Below, piece after piece: positions 8,340 to 16,204 of a stretch of 64,000 nt of DNA. Source of the DNA: JAFDZW01 sp964404255. GTDB taxonomy: Bacteria; Bacteroidota; Ignavibacteria; Palsa-1295. A program made the position numbers and the translations under genes. The notes below the pieces were generated by a model. The model saw only the letters and a program-made list of their open reading frames with translations. It was not told the origin of the DNA and made no database searches. The stretch spans positions 387,461 through 451,460 of the forward strand of contig CAYOJJ010000001.1 of assembly GCA_964404255.1 (NCBI GenBank), written 5' to 3'. Each line of letters starts with the position of its first letter. Position 1 is the stretch's first letter.

Positions 8340-9296
8340 ATGAAACACATATCGGCGGCGCTCCTGGCAAGCGTAATAGGCACGACAGCCTATGCACAGC
8401 AGGACAGCACTATTAAGCAGGCAGTCGATTCGACCGTCAGCCAGAGCGCCACAGAGCCTGCAGCCCATCAACAAGATCATACCATTACGTTTTCGCTTAG
8501 CCCGAGCATTGGCTTTACTTTCCAGAGCGTCAGTAAAGACGGCGAAGAAAGCCAGAACCTCCAGTGGCTCGCCCAGGTACAATCCCGCTTTTCTTACGAG
8601 GGAACACACTACCAATTTAATAGCACCTTATTTGCTCAATACGGAGCCATCGTGACTTCCGATGCTGCTCCGGTAAAGACCCAGGATAACTTACAGCTTT
8701 CGCTTGTCCCGTCTGTTACGCTTTCCGAGAATCTCGGCCTTCGCTTATTTTTTGAAGTCACCGGCGAGACACAGATAGGCGAGGGATATGTCGATAGCAT
8801 CCACACCAGTTTTCTCGATCCGTTCTTTTTATACGAAACGCTTTTTCTCGGCCACAAAACGCATGTTGTTTCCGACGATGGCTCGAGCGAGTTTGAATTT
8901 GTAATTGGTGCGGGCTATGCCTATCAGCAGACTGTCACTTCAAACTTTGTGCTCGCAGAGAATAGAAAGTTTGTCGTCGATCAGGATAACCCGCTCTCGC
9001 ATGTGCAGGATCAGTTTACCGTCGAGCAAGGCTATAGCGGCATTCTCGAAATGGCCTTCTCGAAGAAGATCAATGACGATTTCTCTTTCCGTTCGAGCAT
9101 GCGCACGGTAGCGCTTACCAAAGCCGGATTTACCGACGATATTAAAAATTGCCGTGTCGGTTCGCTCGTACTCGCAGGTTTACAGTATAAGTTTTTAAGC
9201 ATCGATTACACGATGCACGTCCTCTACGACCGTAACTTATCGCCCCGCCGCCAGCTCGATCAGACCATGGTTTTTGGCTTCAAATTCGATATTTAA
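8340..9296 (+). CDS. Predicted outer-membrane beta-barrel protein (DUF3078-like)
   Basis: About 318 residues from the ATG that begins the signal peptide MKHISAALLASVIG, cleaved near AYA-QQ. The mature part has alternating hydrophobic strands (ITFSLSPSIGFTF, FYLYETLFLG-like segments, FEFVIGAGYAYQQ) and ends in an aromatic-rich strand (MVFGFKFDI) with a C-terminal hydrophobic residue, as expected for an outer-membrane barrel. It resembles the DUF3078 group of Bacteroidota, though the match is only from memory of the pattern. No enzymatic motif. It starts 13 bp after the DinB-like gene. Confidence 0.6.
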   Translation: MKHISAALLASVIGTTAYAQQDSTIKQAVDSTVSQSATEPAAHQQDHTITFSLSPSIGFTFQSVSKDGEESQNLQWLAQVQSRFSYEGTHYQFNSTLFAQYGAIVTSDAAPVKTQDNLQLSLVPSVTLSENLGLRLFFEVTGETQIGEGYVDSIHTSFLDPFFLYETLFLGHKTHVVSDDGSSEFEFVIGAGYAYQQTVTSNFVLAENRKFVVDQDNPLSHVQDQFTVEQGYSGILEMAFSKKINDDFSFRSSMRTVALTKAGFTDDIKNCRVGSLVLAGLQYKFLSIDYTMHVLYDRNLSPRRQLDQTMVFGFKFDI

Positions 9297-9359
9297 GCAC
9301 GGAACCACATCTACCCAGGTGCGTATTGGTGTAGTAGTTATACTTACACTCATATACAC

Positions 9360-9848
9360 ATGAAAGATCAGATAAAAGCTATTGCTATTGGCTTAAACCA
9401 AAAAGAACGCGACGGTGTCGTTGCATTATTGCAGACCTTACTGGCCGATGAATATGTACTCTACACCAAGACCCGTAAATTCCATTGGAATGTGACCGGT
9501 ACGAGCTTTATGGAATTTCATAAGCTCTTCGAATCGCAGTATGAAGCGCTCGATAATAATGTCGATGATGTGGCCGAACGCATCCGCAGCCTCGGTGTCG
9601 AATCCGACGGTACGTTAAAGGAATTTTTGGCTTCCACCCGTCTGAAAGAACAGCCCGGTAAGAACCCGGCGCCGCTTGCCATGATCGCCCTCTTACTCGA
9701 AGATCATGAGACACTCATTCGCTGCCTTCGCGCCGATCTGGAAACAGCCCAGGCCAAATATCACGATGCCGGCACTTGCGATTTTCTCACCGGCCTGATG
9801 GAAGGACATGAGAAAACCGCCTGGATGCTGCGCTCCTATTTGCAATAG
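9360..9848 (+). CDS. dps: Dps family ferritin-like DNA-protection protein
   Basis: A 162-residue Dps/ferritin-like protein, the usual family length. The inter-subunit ferroxidase ligands are visible: HWNVTGTSFMEFHKLFESQYEALDNNVDDVAERIR contributes His, His, Asp and Glu in the expected order (residues about 42-77). Dps assembles into 12-mers that bind iron and peroxide and shield DNA under oxidative stress or starvation. It is a stand-alone gene between the barrel protein and apt. The apt promoter begins just after its stop. Confidence 0.9.
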   Translation: MKDQIKAIAIGLNQKERDGVVALLQTLLADEYVLYTKTRKFHWNVTGTSFMEFHKLFESQYEALDNNVDDVAERIRSLGVESDGTLKEFLASTRLKEQPGKNPAPLAMIALLLEDHETLIRCLRADLETAQAKYHDAGTCDFLTGLMEGHEKTAWMLRSYLQ

Positions 9849-9869
9849 GCACTAAAGCGATAGTATTCG

Positions 9870-9877
9870 TAGTTTTG
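9870..9877 (+). promoter_or_regulatory. TAnnTTTG -7 box of apt
   Basis: TAGTTTTG matches the Bacteroidota-type -7 consensus exactly. Only five bases (CAATC) separate it from the apt GTG start, so transcription probably begins at or next to the start codon and the mRNA would be leaderless. A TTTG at 9839-9842 is 27 bp upstream, farther than the usual 19-23. Confidence 0.55.
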
Positions 9878-9882
9878 CAATC

Positions 9883-10401
9883 GTGAGATCACTATTGCAA
9901 ACCTATATCCGCGACATTGCGGACTTTCCGAAGCCGGGGATATTATTCAAAGACATCACTCCTCTTATCGAGGATTCAGTGGCCTTTCGTCTGGCCATTA
10001 CATCGTTCGAAGAACTGGTAAAAAATGTCGAGATCGATAAGATCGTCGGCATTGAATCTCGCGGCTTTCTTTTCGGCGCACCGCTGGCCGATCGCCTCGG
10101 CGTCGGTTTTGCGATGGCGAGGAAGAAAGATAAGCTACCGGGTGATAGAATTGCTGTTACCTACGATCTCGAATATGGTACGAATACCATCGAGATGCAC
10201 AGCGATTCGATCAGGCAGGGCGAACGGGTACTGGTGATCGACGATGTGCTCGCAACCGGCGGTACGGCCGGAGCGGTTTGCAATCTCGTCGAACAGCTTG
10301 GCGGTACCGTAACCGGCATGGCCTTTCTTATTGAACTGAGCTTCCTCGATGGCCGCAAAGCGCTCGAAGGCAAAGAAGTGCTTCGCTTAATCGAGTACTG
10401 A
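9883..10401 (+). CDS. apt: Adenine phosphoribosyltransferase
   Basis: A 172-residue full-length adenine phosphoribosyltransferase that salvages adenine and PRPP to AMP in the cytoplasm. Diagnostic parts are the start IRDIADFPKPGILFKDITPL (residues 8-27), GIESRGFLFGAPLA, and the PRPP-binding loop VLVIDDVLATGGTAGA (about residues 114-129). The start is GTG at 9883; no ATG precedes the conserved N-terminus. The GTG sits five bases after a -7 promoter box, so a leaderless message is likely. A strong terminator follows directly. Confidence 0.95.
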   Translation: MRSLLQTYIRDIADFPKPGILFKDITPLIEDSVAFRLAITSFEELVKNVEIDKIVGIESRGFLFGAPLADRLGVGFAMARKKDKLPGDRIAVTYDLEYGTNTIEMHSDSIRQGERVLVIDDVLATGGTAGAVCNLVEQLGGTVTGMAFLIELSFLDGRKALEGKEVLRLIEY

Positions 10402-10420
10402 GAACGTGTATTTCAAAACA

Positions 10421-10461
10421 TACCCCGGCAGGAATACTCCTTCTGCCGGGGTTGTTTTTTT
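10421..10461 (+). terminator. Terminator of apt
   Basis: CCCCGGCAGGA and TCTGCCGGGG form a GC-rich stem with a short loop, followed by TTGTTTTTTT. It ends four bases before the ATG of the next gene. Confidence 0.85.
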
Positions 10462-10464
10462 AAT

Positions 10465-11328
10465 ATGGCGAATTACTCAAGACGCGTTGCCGAAAATATT
10501 GATGGTCTCTTTTTTGTCGATGATACCTGTATCGACTGCGATACCTGCCGCGAACTGGCGCCGGAAAGTTTTCTCGATGCAGGGGAGTATTCTGCAGTTT
10601 ATAAACAACCAGTTACGGCCGATGACATTCTCAAAGCCTCGCAAGCTTTGTTAAGCTGCCCGACGGGCTCTATTGGTACGACAGAAAAGATCGACTTGCA
10701 TCCGGCTATCGACTCGTTACCAATGGAAATAGAAGAGAATATCTACTATAATGGCTATGCGTCGAGATATTCTTTTGGCGCTTCAAGTTTTTTTATTCGC
10801 CACCCGGGTGGCAACTGGCTTATCGATTCTCCGAAGTACCAGCAGGCATTAGTAAAAAAATTTGAAGAGTGGGGAGGCATTCGCTATATTTTTCTCTCTC
10901 ATCAGGACGATGTTGCCGATGCTAATCGTTATGCCGATACCTTCAAAGCTGAGCGCATCATCCATAAAGCAGATAGCCGTGCCGAGCCCGGCGCCGAGCT
11001 TATCCTTGAAGGCGATAATGAGATTGCGATCGGACCAATGACGATCATCCCGACTCCTGGCCATACCCGCGGGCATTGTGTCCTCTTATATAATAATGTA
11101 CTTTTTAGTGGCGATCATTTATGGTGGAGCAGAGCACGTAATACGCTCAATGCCGGAAGATCGGTCTGCTGGTATTCCTGGAGCGAGCAGACTCGCTCGA
11201 TGGAGAAATTATTGAAGTACGATTTCCGCGGAGTCCTGCCCGGTCATGGCGAGCGGATGGCCTTACCGGAAGCTGAAATGAAACAGCATCTGGCGCGGCT
11301 GGTTGAGCGGATGAAATTGCAATCCTGA
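10465..11328 (+). CDS. Ferredoxin-domain metallo-beta-lactamase-fold protein
   Basis: A 287-residue fusion. Residues about 15-75 form a single-cluster 4Fe-4S ferredoxin-like domain (CIDCDTCRELAPESF, fourth Cys in LLSCPTGSIG). Residues about 90-285 are a metallo-beta-lactamase fold with FSGDHLWWS, PTPGHTRGHCVLLYN and VLPGHGER. The usual HxHxDH metal motif is replaced by SHQDDVADA, a variant I associate with ferredoxin-MBL fusions of cyanobacteria and plants. A redox or hydrolase function is likely but the substrate is unknown. The ATG lies directly after the apt terminator, so its own promoter must overlap that hairpin or expression depends on read-through. Confidence 0.8.
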   Translation: MANYSRRVAENIDGLFFVDDTCIDCDTCRELAPESFLDAGEYSAVYKQPVTADDILKASQALLSCPTGSIGTTEKIDLHPAIDSLPMEIEENIYYNGYASRYSFGASSFFIRHPGGNWLIDSPKYQQALVKKFEEWGGIRYIFLSHQDDVADANRYADTFKAERIIHKADSRAEPGAELILEGDNEIAIGPMTIIPTPGHTRGHCVLLYNNVLFSGDHLWWSRARNTLNAGRSVCWYSWSEQTRSMEKLLKYDFRGVLPGHGERMALPEAEMKQHLARLVERMKLQS

Positions 11329-11329
11329 T

Positions 11330-11644
11330 TTATCCTATAATTCTATAGACTACCCATTTCTGCGAACCCGGTATAATAAAGGGAGCGAGCGCATCGGAGT
11401 GAGGCTTGAATTGCGGCTGTCCCATACCGGCGAGTGCCGATTCAAAATCTGCCAGCGTTTCAAACACATACTCATCGACGATATGCGAAGCCGAATCGCC
11501 GATATGCCCGACAAGCAGGCGTGTGCTCTTCACTTTCTTGAAATCGCTCGAGCGAAGCTTCTCTGCGCCCCAGGCCGTCATGATCTCTACAACCTGTTTC
11601 TGTTTTCCATACGGAATATCGAGGTGCCACTGACAAACGTACAT
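11330..11644 (-). CDS. Small protein resembling dimeric alpha/beta-barrel (NIPSNAP-like) fold
   Basis: A 104-residue cytoplasmic protein, MYVCQWHLDIPYGKQ to WVVYRIIG, with two beta-alpha-beta halves. The pattern (short strand, helix with KQKQVVEIMTAWG, strand, helix ADFESALAGM) suggests a ferredoxin-like dimeric barrel such as NIPSNAP or antibiotic-biosynthesis-monooxygenase proteins. No catalytic residues can be named. It converges with the ferredoxin-MBL gene (one base between stops) and is divergent from rsmA. The function is unknown. Confidence 0.55.
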   Translation of the reverse strand: MYVCQWHLDIPYGKQKQVVEIMTAWGAEKLRSSDFKKVKSTRLLVGHIGDSASHIVDEYVFETLADFESALAGMGQPQFKPHSDALAPFIIPGSQKWVVYRIIG

Positions 11645-11715
11645 ACGAATTCTCCTTAGCGAAAAAAGTGTTACTGGTACTTCGCTTCAAACTTACGAAG
11701 AATACAACCAACCCT

Positions 11716-12522
11716 GTGCCCCAATTACAAGCAAAAAAATCCCTCGGACAGCACTTCCTCGCCGATGAGAATATCCTGCGCCGCATTGCAACGGCAGCGG
11801 GTATTAAAGAAGGCGAAGCCGTGATCGAGATCGGGCCGGGTACCGGACTGCTCACCAAGCACTTGCTCGAAGAGCCGCTTTCCAAGCTTACCGCATTCGA
11901 ACTCGACGATCGGGCTGTCGAATTTCTCGGCCATGAAATACGCGACGAAAAATTCAGCGTCGAGCATATCGACTTCCTGAAAGTATCGTTAAAGGATTTC
12001 ACTCCAGAAGACGAGCGGCTGAATGTGGTCGGCAACATTCCCTATTATATTACTTCGCCGATCGTTTTTAAATTACTCGAAGAACGGGCTTCGATCAGAA
12101 GTTCTACGCTCCTGATGCAGCTTGAAGTTGCCGATAGGCTCTGTGGTAAGCCCCGCACGAAAGAATATGGCATCCCTTCGGTGATAGCGCAATGCTTTGC
12201 CGAAGTGACGTTCTTATTCAAAGTAAAGGCGGGGGCGTTTCGCCCGCCGCCGAAAGTGGATTCAGCCGTTATCCGCCTGAACTTCGATAATGACCATTTC
12301 ACGAGAACGGGCAGAGCAAAACCGGCGAACTTCGACGATAAGCAATTTGCAACAATGGTACGTACGCTCTTTGCTATGCGCCGAAAAACACTTCGTAATA
12401 ATATGAAGACGCTCTCGGTACCGGAAGCTTCACTTGCCGCCTTGGAGCCGTTTCTCGGACGACGTGCCGAAGAACTTACGGTCGATGAATTCCTCGATCT
12501 GTACCAATTGCTATTTCTCTAA
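11716..12522 (+). CDS. rsmA: 16S rRNA dimethyladenosine transferase RsmA/KsgA
   Basis: Dimethylates two adjacent adenosines near the 3' end of 16S rRNA (A1518/A1519 in E. coli) in late 30S assembly. Visible parts: KKSLGQHFLADENILRRI at the N-terminus, SAM motif I EIGPGTGLLTKHL, the catalytic NIPYYITSP, and the C-terminal helix domain ending EELTVDEFLDLYQLL. The GTG at 11716 gives 268 residues, the family norm; an in-frame GTG at 11668 would add 16 residues lacking conservation. It is divergently arranged with the small barrel protein. Only 35 bases separate it from the PAP2 gene, with a promoter box between them. Confidence 0.93.
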   Translation: MPQLQAKKSLGQHFLADENILRRIATAAGIKEGEAVIEIGPGTGLLTKHLLEEPLSKLTAFELDDRAVEFLGHEIRDEKFSVEHIDFLKVSLKDFTPEDERLNVVGNIPYYITSPIVFKLLEERASIRSSTLLMQLEVADRLCGKPRTKEYGIPSVIAQCFAEVTFLFKVKAGAFRPPPKVDSAVIRLNFDNDHFTRTGRAKPANFDDKQFATMVRTLFAMRRKTLRNNMKTLSVPEASLAALEPFLGRRAEELTVDEFLDLYQLLFL

Positions 12523-12534
12523 TATTACCACTCG

Positions 12535-12542
12535 TATTTTTG
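12535..12542 (+). promoter_or_regulatory. TAnnTTTG -7 box before the PAP2 gene
   Basis: TATTTTTG is an exact match to the -7 consensus. It overlaps a possible TTG start at 12540. If it is used, translation must begin downstream, most simply at GTG 12558. Confidence 0.5.
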
Positions 12543-12557
12543 TACTCTCAGTTTCCG

Positions 12558-13553
12558 GTGCAAGTTTCCGCTACTAAACCCCGCAGCATACTCGAAGCCT
12601 TTACGGCGGTTGAATTCCTTACGCTGGCATTCATCGTCATCATGGCGACGGTGTCATGCATTTTTTTCGAGCGTGTCGATCTTACGACCATCCTCACAAA
12701 TCTGGGGACGATGACGCTCGCTATCTTTTTATGTAATTGGATTTCGACGTTCTCCGAAGCCAAGTGGGCACGAGCGCTGCATACCTTCTATATTGTGCCG
12801 CTCGTGATGCTCGTCTTTAAGACGGTCGAGAAAGTATCGTATCCTATCCATGGGGTCGATTACGATCGCATCCTGATCGCCGTTGATCGTTCGATCTTCG
12901 GTACTGATCCGACGGTCTGGCTCTATCAGCATTTGCGGCCTGCACCCTTAGTCGTAGAGATATTACAGCTTTGTTATTTCTCTTATTATTTCTTACCGGT
13001 AATCATTGCGGTGGAGCTCTTCATTCGCCGCCATAAAGTCACAAAGGCCGATTATGGTAATGACGATCTTGAGAAATTTCGTTTTGCGATCATTTATGCA
13101 CTCCTCGGCTCCTACATCTGCTATTTGATCCTACCCGGTATCGGTCCGCGCTTTACGCTTCATGATTTTTCCACGATCGATACCGAATTACCCGGCGTCT
13201 GGATGGCAACAACAATCCGCAATTGGCTCAATTACGGTGAGGGCATCCGCTCCACTGTTGCAAGTATTGCAGCGTCGCAGGTAACACGCGATGTTTTTCC
13301 GAGCGGTCATACCGAGATCTCGCTGCTTTCGATCCTGCTTGGCTTTAAATACCGCTCGAAATTTCGCTGGGTGATCTTTGTCTTCGGCAGCGGCCTTATT
13401 ATCTCGACGATCTTCCTGCGCTACCATTACGTGATCGATGTAATAAGCGGCGCCCTGCTTGCTATTATTACGCTCTATTCTTCGGAGCCCTTAGCCCGGG
13501 CATTTCGTTCGTTAAAGAAGCGCTTGGTCGCAAGGATCAACGCGGCAAGTTAA
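12558..13553 (+). CDS. Membrane PAP2-superfamily phosphatase/phosphotransferase
   Basis: A multi-pass inner-membrane protein of about 331 residues with six or more hydrophobic segments. PAP2 motifs are present: the PSGH block (VFPSGHTEISLLSILLG) and the later R-x-H-Y-x-x-D block (FLRYHYVIDVISG). A lipid-phosphate phosphatase or inositolphosphotransferase-like (PAP2_3) activity is expected, acting on isoprenoid or lipid phosphates. TTG at 12540 is an alternative start but falls within a -7 promoter box, so GTG 12558 is preferred. Its stop is one base before the ATG of the FAD-linked oxidase, suggesting an operon. Confidence 0.8.
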   Translation: MQVSATKPRSILEAFTAVEFLTLAFIVIMATVSCIFFERVDLTTILTNLGTMTLAIFLCNWISTFSEAKWARALHTFYIVPLVMLVFKTVEKVSYPIHGVDYDRILIAVDRSIFGTDPTVWLYQHLRPAPLVVEILQLCYFSYYFLPVIIAVELFIRRHKVTKADYGNDDLEKFRFAIIYALLGSYICYLILPGIGPRFTLHDFSTIDTELPGVWMATTIRNWLNYGEGIRSTVASIAASQVTRDVFPSGHTEISLLSILLGFKYRSKFRWVIFVFGSGLIISTIFLRYHYVIDVISGALLAIITLYSSEPLARAFRSLKKRLVARINAAS

Positions 13554-13554
13554 C

Positions 13555-14961
13555 ATGGATACTACTGCCTTCGAACGGATAGTACCCCGTGAGCGCATCC
13601 TGAGCTCGGCGGTCGATCGTTTCGTGTACGATGCCGATGCGGTAACGCTCGAACGGATCAAGCCTTCGGTAGTGCTGCTTGTTAAAAGCACGGAGGAGAT
13701 TCAAGCGATCGTTCGCTATTGCAATGAACATGGTATTGCTTTTGTAACTCGTGGTGCCGGTACCGGCTTATCAGGCGGAGCGCTGGCCTGCGGCGAGAGT
13801 GTAATGATCGTTACAGCCGGAATGAAGCAGGTACTGAAAGTAAATATAGATGAGCGTTGGGCACTGGTTGAAGCGGGAGTAGTAAATGCCACGCTCAGTA
13901 AGATCGTAAAAGAATATGGCCTGCATTTTGCACCAGATCCTTCGAGTGGTTCGGCTTCCACGATTGGCGGTAATATCGCCGAAAATGCCGGCGGGCCGCA
14001 TTGTTTAAAATACGGTGCAACAGCCGAGCATATTCTTGCCGCCGAGGTAGTATTGCCGAATGGGGAAATGGTCTGGCTCGATAGCGAAAGCGAAAGTGCG
14101 CCATTGCTCTCGTTAATGATCGGCAGTGAAGGTACCCTTGGTATTATTACCAAAGCAAAAGTAAAACTTACGCCGCTGCCCCAGGCTGTGGAGACGATGC
14201 TTGTCGATTTTCCTTCACCGCGCCATGCATCCGAGACGGTGAGCGCTATTATCTCATCCGGTATTATTCCGGCAGCACTTGAGATGATCGATGCGGAAGT
14301 ACTTGATGCACTCGAAGAAGCGTTCAAGCTCGGCTTTCCGACTGATGCCGGAGCATTACTCTTAATAGAACTCGATGGAAGAAGCGCTTCGCTTTCGCGA
14401 ATGGTGAAGACGGTCGAAGCTATTTGCAGCGCACATGGCGCTCGCACTTTCAGGATCGCAGCTAACGAAGTAGAACGCACCGCACTTTGGCAGGCGCGCA
14501 AAAAAGCCTTCGGTGCGCTTGGCAGGGTAAGCCCCAGTTATTACACGCAGGATGGCGTTATCCCGCGCTATGCACTGCCGGAAGTACTCGAGACTATCTA
14601 TGGCATCGGCAAAAAACACGGCCTGCGAATTGCCAATATCTTCCATGCCGGCGATGGCAACCTGCATCCGGCCATCCTCTACGATGAAAGCGACCCGGAA
14701 AGCGTTGCCAAATGCCTTGCCGCCAGCGCCGATATCCTAAAGCTCTGTATCGAAAAAAGCGGATCGATCACCGGCGAGCACGGCGTCGGCATCGAAAAGA
14801 AAGAAGCCCTCGGCTGGATGTTCGCCGAAGCAGATCTCGCCATCATGGCTCGCCTAAGAGCAGCCTTCAACCCCAATAACCTCCTAAACCCCGGCAAATT
14901 CCTCCCGACCGACCACCCCTGCATGGAAATGGGCCATAAGCACCGTAAGGTTGGGGTGTAA
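13555..14961 (+). CDS. FAD-linked oxidase, glycolate oxidase GlcD type
   Basis: A 468-residue FAD-binding oxidoreductase. The PCMH-type FAD domain is clear (VTRGAGTGLSGGALA near residue 63, PDPSSGSASTIGGNIAENAGG near 130, MIGSEGTLGIITKA near 190). The C-terminal FAD-oxidase domain contains the hallmark NIFHAGDGNLHPAILYD and ends SITGEHGVGIEKK plus NPNNLLNPGKF. Members oxidise glycolate, D-lactate or related 2-hydroxyacids. No glcE or glcF partner is next to it, so the substrate and electron acceptor are open. The ATG lies one base after the PAP2 stop, so translation is probably coupled. Confidence 0.88.
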   Translation: MDTTAFERIVPRERILSSAVDRFVYDADAVTLERIKPSVVLLVKSTEEIQAIVRYCNEHGIAFVTRGAGTGLSGGALACGESVMIVTAGMKQVLKVNIDERWALVEAGVVNATLSKIVKEYGLHFAPDPSSGSASTIGGNIAENAGGPHCLKYGATAEHILAAEVVLPNGEMVWLDSESESAPLLSLMIGSEGTLGIITKAKVKLTPLPQAVETMLVDFPSPRHASETVSAIISSGIIPAALEMIDAEVLDALEEAFKLGFPTDAGALLLIELDGRSASLSRMVKTVEAICSAHGARTFRIAANEVERTALWQARKKAFGALGRVSPSYYTQDGVIPRYALPEVLETIYGIGKKHGLRIANIFHAGDGNLHPAILYDESDPESVAKCLAASADILKLCIEKSGSITGEHGVGIEKKEALGWMFAEADLAIMARLRAAFNPNNLLNPGKFLPTDHPCMEMGHKHRKVGV

Positions 14962-15481
14962 CTCATTTATTAATTAGATTTATAAGACGTTGCCGCCCCT
15001 ACCATCGTTTCTTTGCTGTGGCTAATTATGATATACCTTCGTTTTCCCCTGTTACTTCTGCCCTTTTCGCGTGTTCTATTATCAGTGTGATAAGGGGATT
15101 GGTCGCAGATGGTTAATTCTTATTCATAGTTGGCTTGGGTAAGACGTTTTCGGCTTTAATGTGTCTATATTTGTAGGGTAGAGGGTTGGTTATCCATAAC
15201 GGCCCGAAACTAAGCGAGGTAAAAAACGAATAATACGGGTGATAGAAAGGTGCTCAGATTGGGGTCTATCAAGAAAAAGGGAACGATTTTTGTGAAAAGT
15301 GCTCCAAAATGTTGTATCTTTGTATCTTATGATTTGACGGGAATGGAGAAAGGCCTACAGCCTGAATCCAACACATTCTCCCACGAGAATGAATCCCGGA
15401 ATATGATGATCATTGTATGATATGTTGGGTACGAGCTGAAGCGGCGAGTTGCTTCGCCGGTTTAGGATAGAGGATACGATA
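14962..15481 (+). promoter_or_regulatory. 520-bp gene-free leader/promoter region of the ECF sigma gene
   Basis: No credible coding region on either strand. It contains two TAnnTTTG boxes: TATATTTG at 15166-15173 and TATCTTTG at 15315-15322. The second has TTTG at 15289-15292, 22 bp upstream, a good match to the -33/-7 pair. The 160-nt leader after it, or a small RNA from the first box, could be regulatory; I see no known riboswitch. Confidence 0.5.
15289..15322 (+). promoter_or_regulatory. -33/-7 promoter of the ECF sigma factor gene
   Basis: TTTG (15289-15292), a 22-bp spacer, then TATCTTTG (15315-15322), the best -33/-7 pair in the window. Transcription would start near 15330 and leave a leader of about 150 nt before ATG 15482. 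Confidence 0.6.
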
Positions 15482-16138
15482 ATGTTAGACGATAAAATTT
15501 TAAGAGATCGACACCGGGACTTCGAACGCGAAGCGATGCCGCATTTGACGGCATTGTACAACTTTGCGCTTCGCATGACAAGCGACCCCGACGATGCGAA
15601 CGACCTCTTGCAAGAGACCTACATGAAAGCTTACCGGTTCTGGGACAAATTCGAGCCCGGTACCAATTGTAAGGCATGGCTCTTTCGTATTATGAAAAAC
15701 TCCTACATTAATATTTATCGTAAGGAGTCGAAGGAACCGGATAAGGTCGATTACGAAGATATTCAGAATTTCTACAATACCATTCGCTCGGAATATACCG
15801 ATCCGAACGATATGGAAGCACGCCTGTATCGCAATCTGCTTGATGACGATCTGACGCGCGCCGTCGAATCGTTGCCGGAAGATTTCCGCACGGTCGTTAT
15901 TCTTTGCGATATCGAAGGCTTTACCTACGAAGAGATCGCGGAGTTCGTCGATTGTCCGATCGGTACGGTTCGTTCGCGCTTGCACCGCGGCAGAAAATTG
16001 CTGCGCTCGAAGCTCATCGAATATGCCCGCGTCCGCGGATATAACGTCGATGAAGAGCGTCACCGCAAGACGAAGAAAGAAGGCGAGTTCGAGGAAATGG
16101 GCGGCATTTTCGCCACCAGCAAGATCCACAAGAACTAA
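15482..16138 (+). CDS. ECF sigma-70 family RNA polymerase sigma factor
   Basis: A 218-residue ECF-type sigma factor. Region 2 is ALYNFALRMTSDPDDANDLLQETYMKAYRFWDKF with the core-binding DLLQETY; region 4 is LPEDFRTVVILCDIEGFTYEEIAEFVDCPIGTVRSRLHRGRKLL, the DNA-binding helix-turn-helix. The inter-domain region and a charged C-terminal tail of about 30 residues make it longer than minimal ECFs. The ATG at 15482 is preceded by AGAGGA; an upstream in-frame start at 15449 adds eleven poorly conserved residues. No anti-sigma gene is adjacent, so regulation may lie in its long leader. Confidence 0.88.
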   Translation: MLDDKILRDRHRDFEREAMPHLTALYNFALRMTSDPDDANDLLQETYMKAYRFWDKFEPGTNCKAWLFRIMKNSYINIYRKESKEPDKVDYEDIQNFYNTIRSEYTDPNDMEARLYRNLLDDDLTRAVESLPEDFRTVVILCDIEGFTYEEIAEFVDCPIGTVRSRLHRGRKLLRSKLIEYARVRGYNVDEERHRKTKKEGEFEEMGGIFATSKIHKN

Positions 16139-16156
16139 GCTTCGAAAGTATTATAG

Positions 16157-16189
16157 CAAAAAAGGCCGCTCTACTAGCGGCCTTTTTTG
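16157..16189. terminator. Bidirectional terminator
   Basis: AAAAAAGGCCGCT and AGCGGCCTTTTTT form a perfect stem around CTACT, with T-runs on both strands. It serves the sigma factor gene and the convergent lipoprotein gene. Confidence 0.9.
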
Positions 16190-16204
16190 TTATTAGATAA
16201 TCCA

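Noticed and set aside
11472..12038. A 188-codon open frame on the minus strand
   Set aside because: Overlaps rsmA and the small barrel-like protein; both of those have much better support.
13716..14501. A 261-codon open frame on the minus strand
   Set aside because: It lies fully inside the FAD-linked oxidase gene in antisense and shows no recognisable domain; its Ser/Ala-rich translation is typical of a reverse-frame shadow.
15188..15198. DnaA-box-like TTATCCATA
   Set aside because: One mismatch to the consensus, single copy, far from dnaA. The better candidate is next to dnaA at 27704.
15500..16129. A 209-codon open frame on the minus strand
   Set aside because: Antisense to the ECF sigma factor gene over its whole length; no domain.
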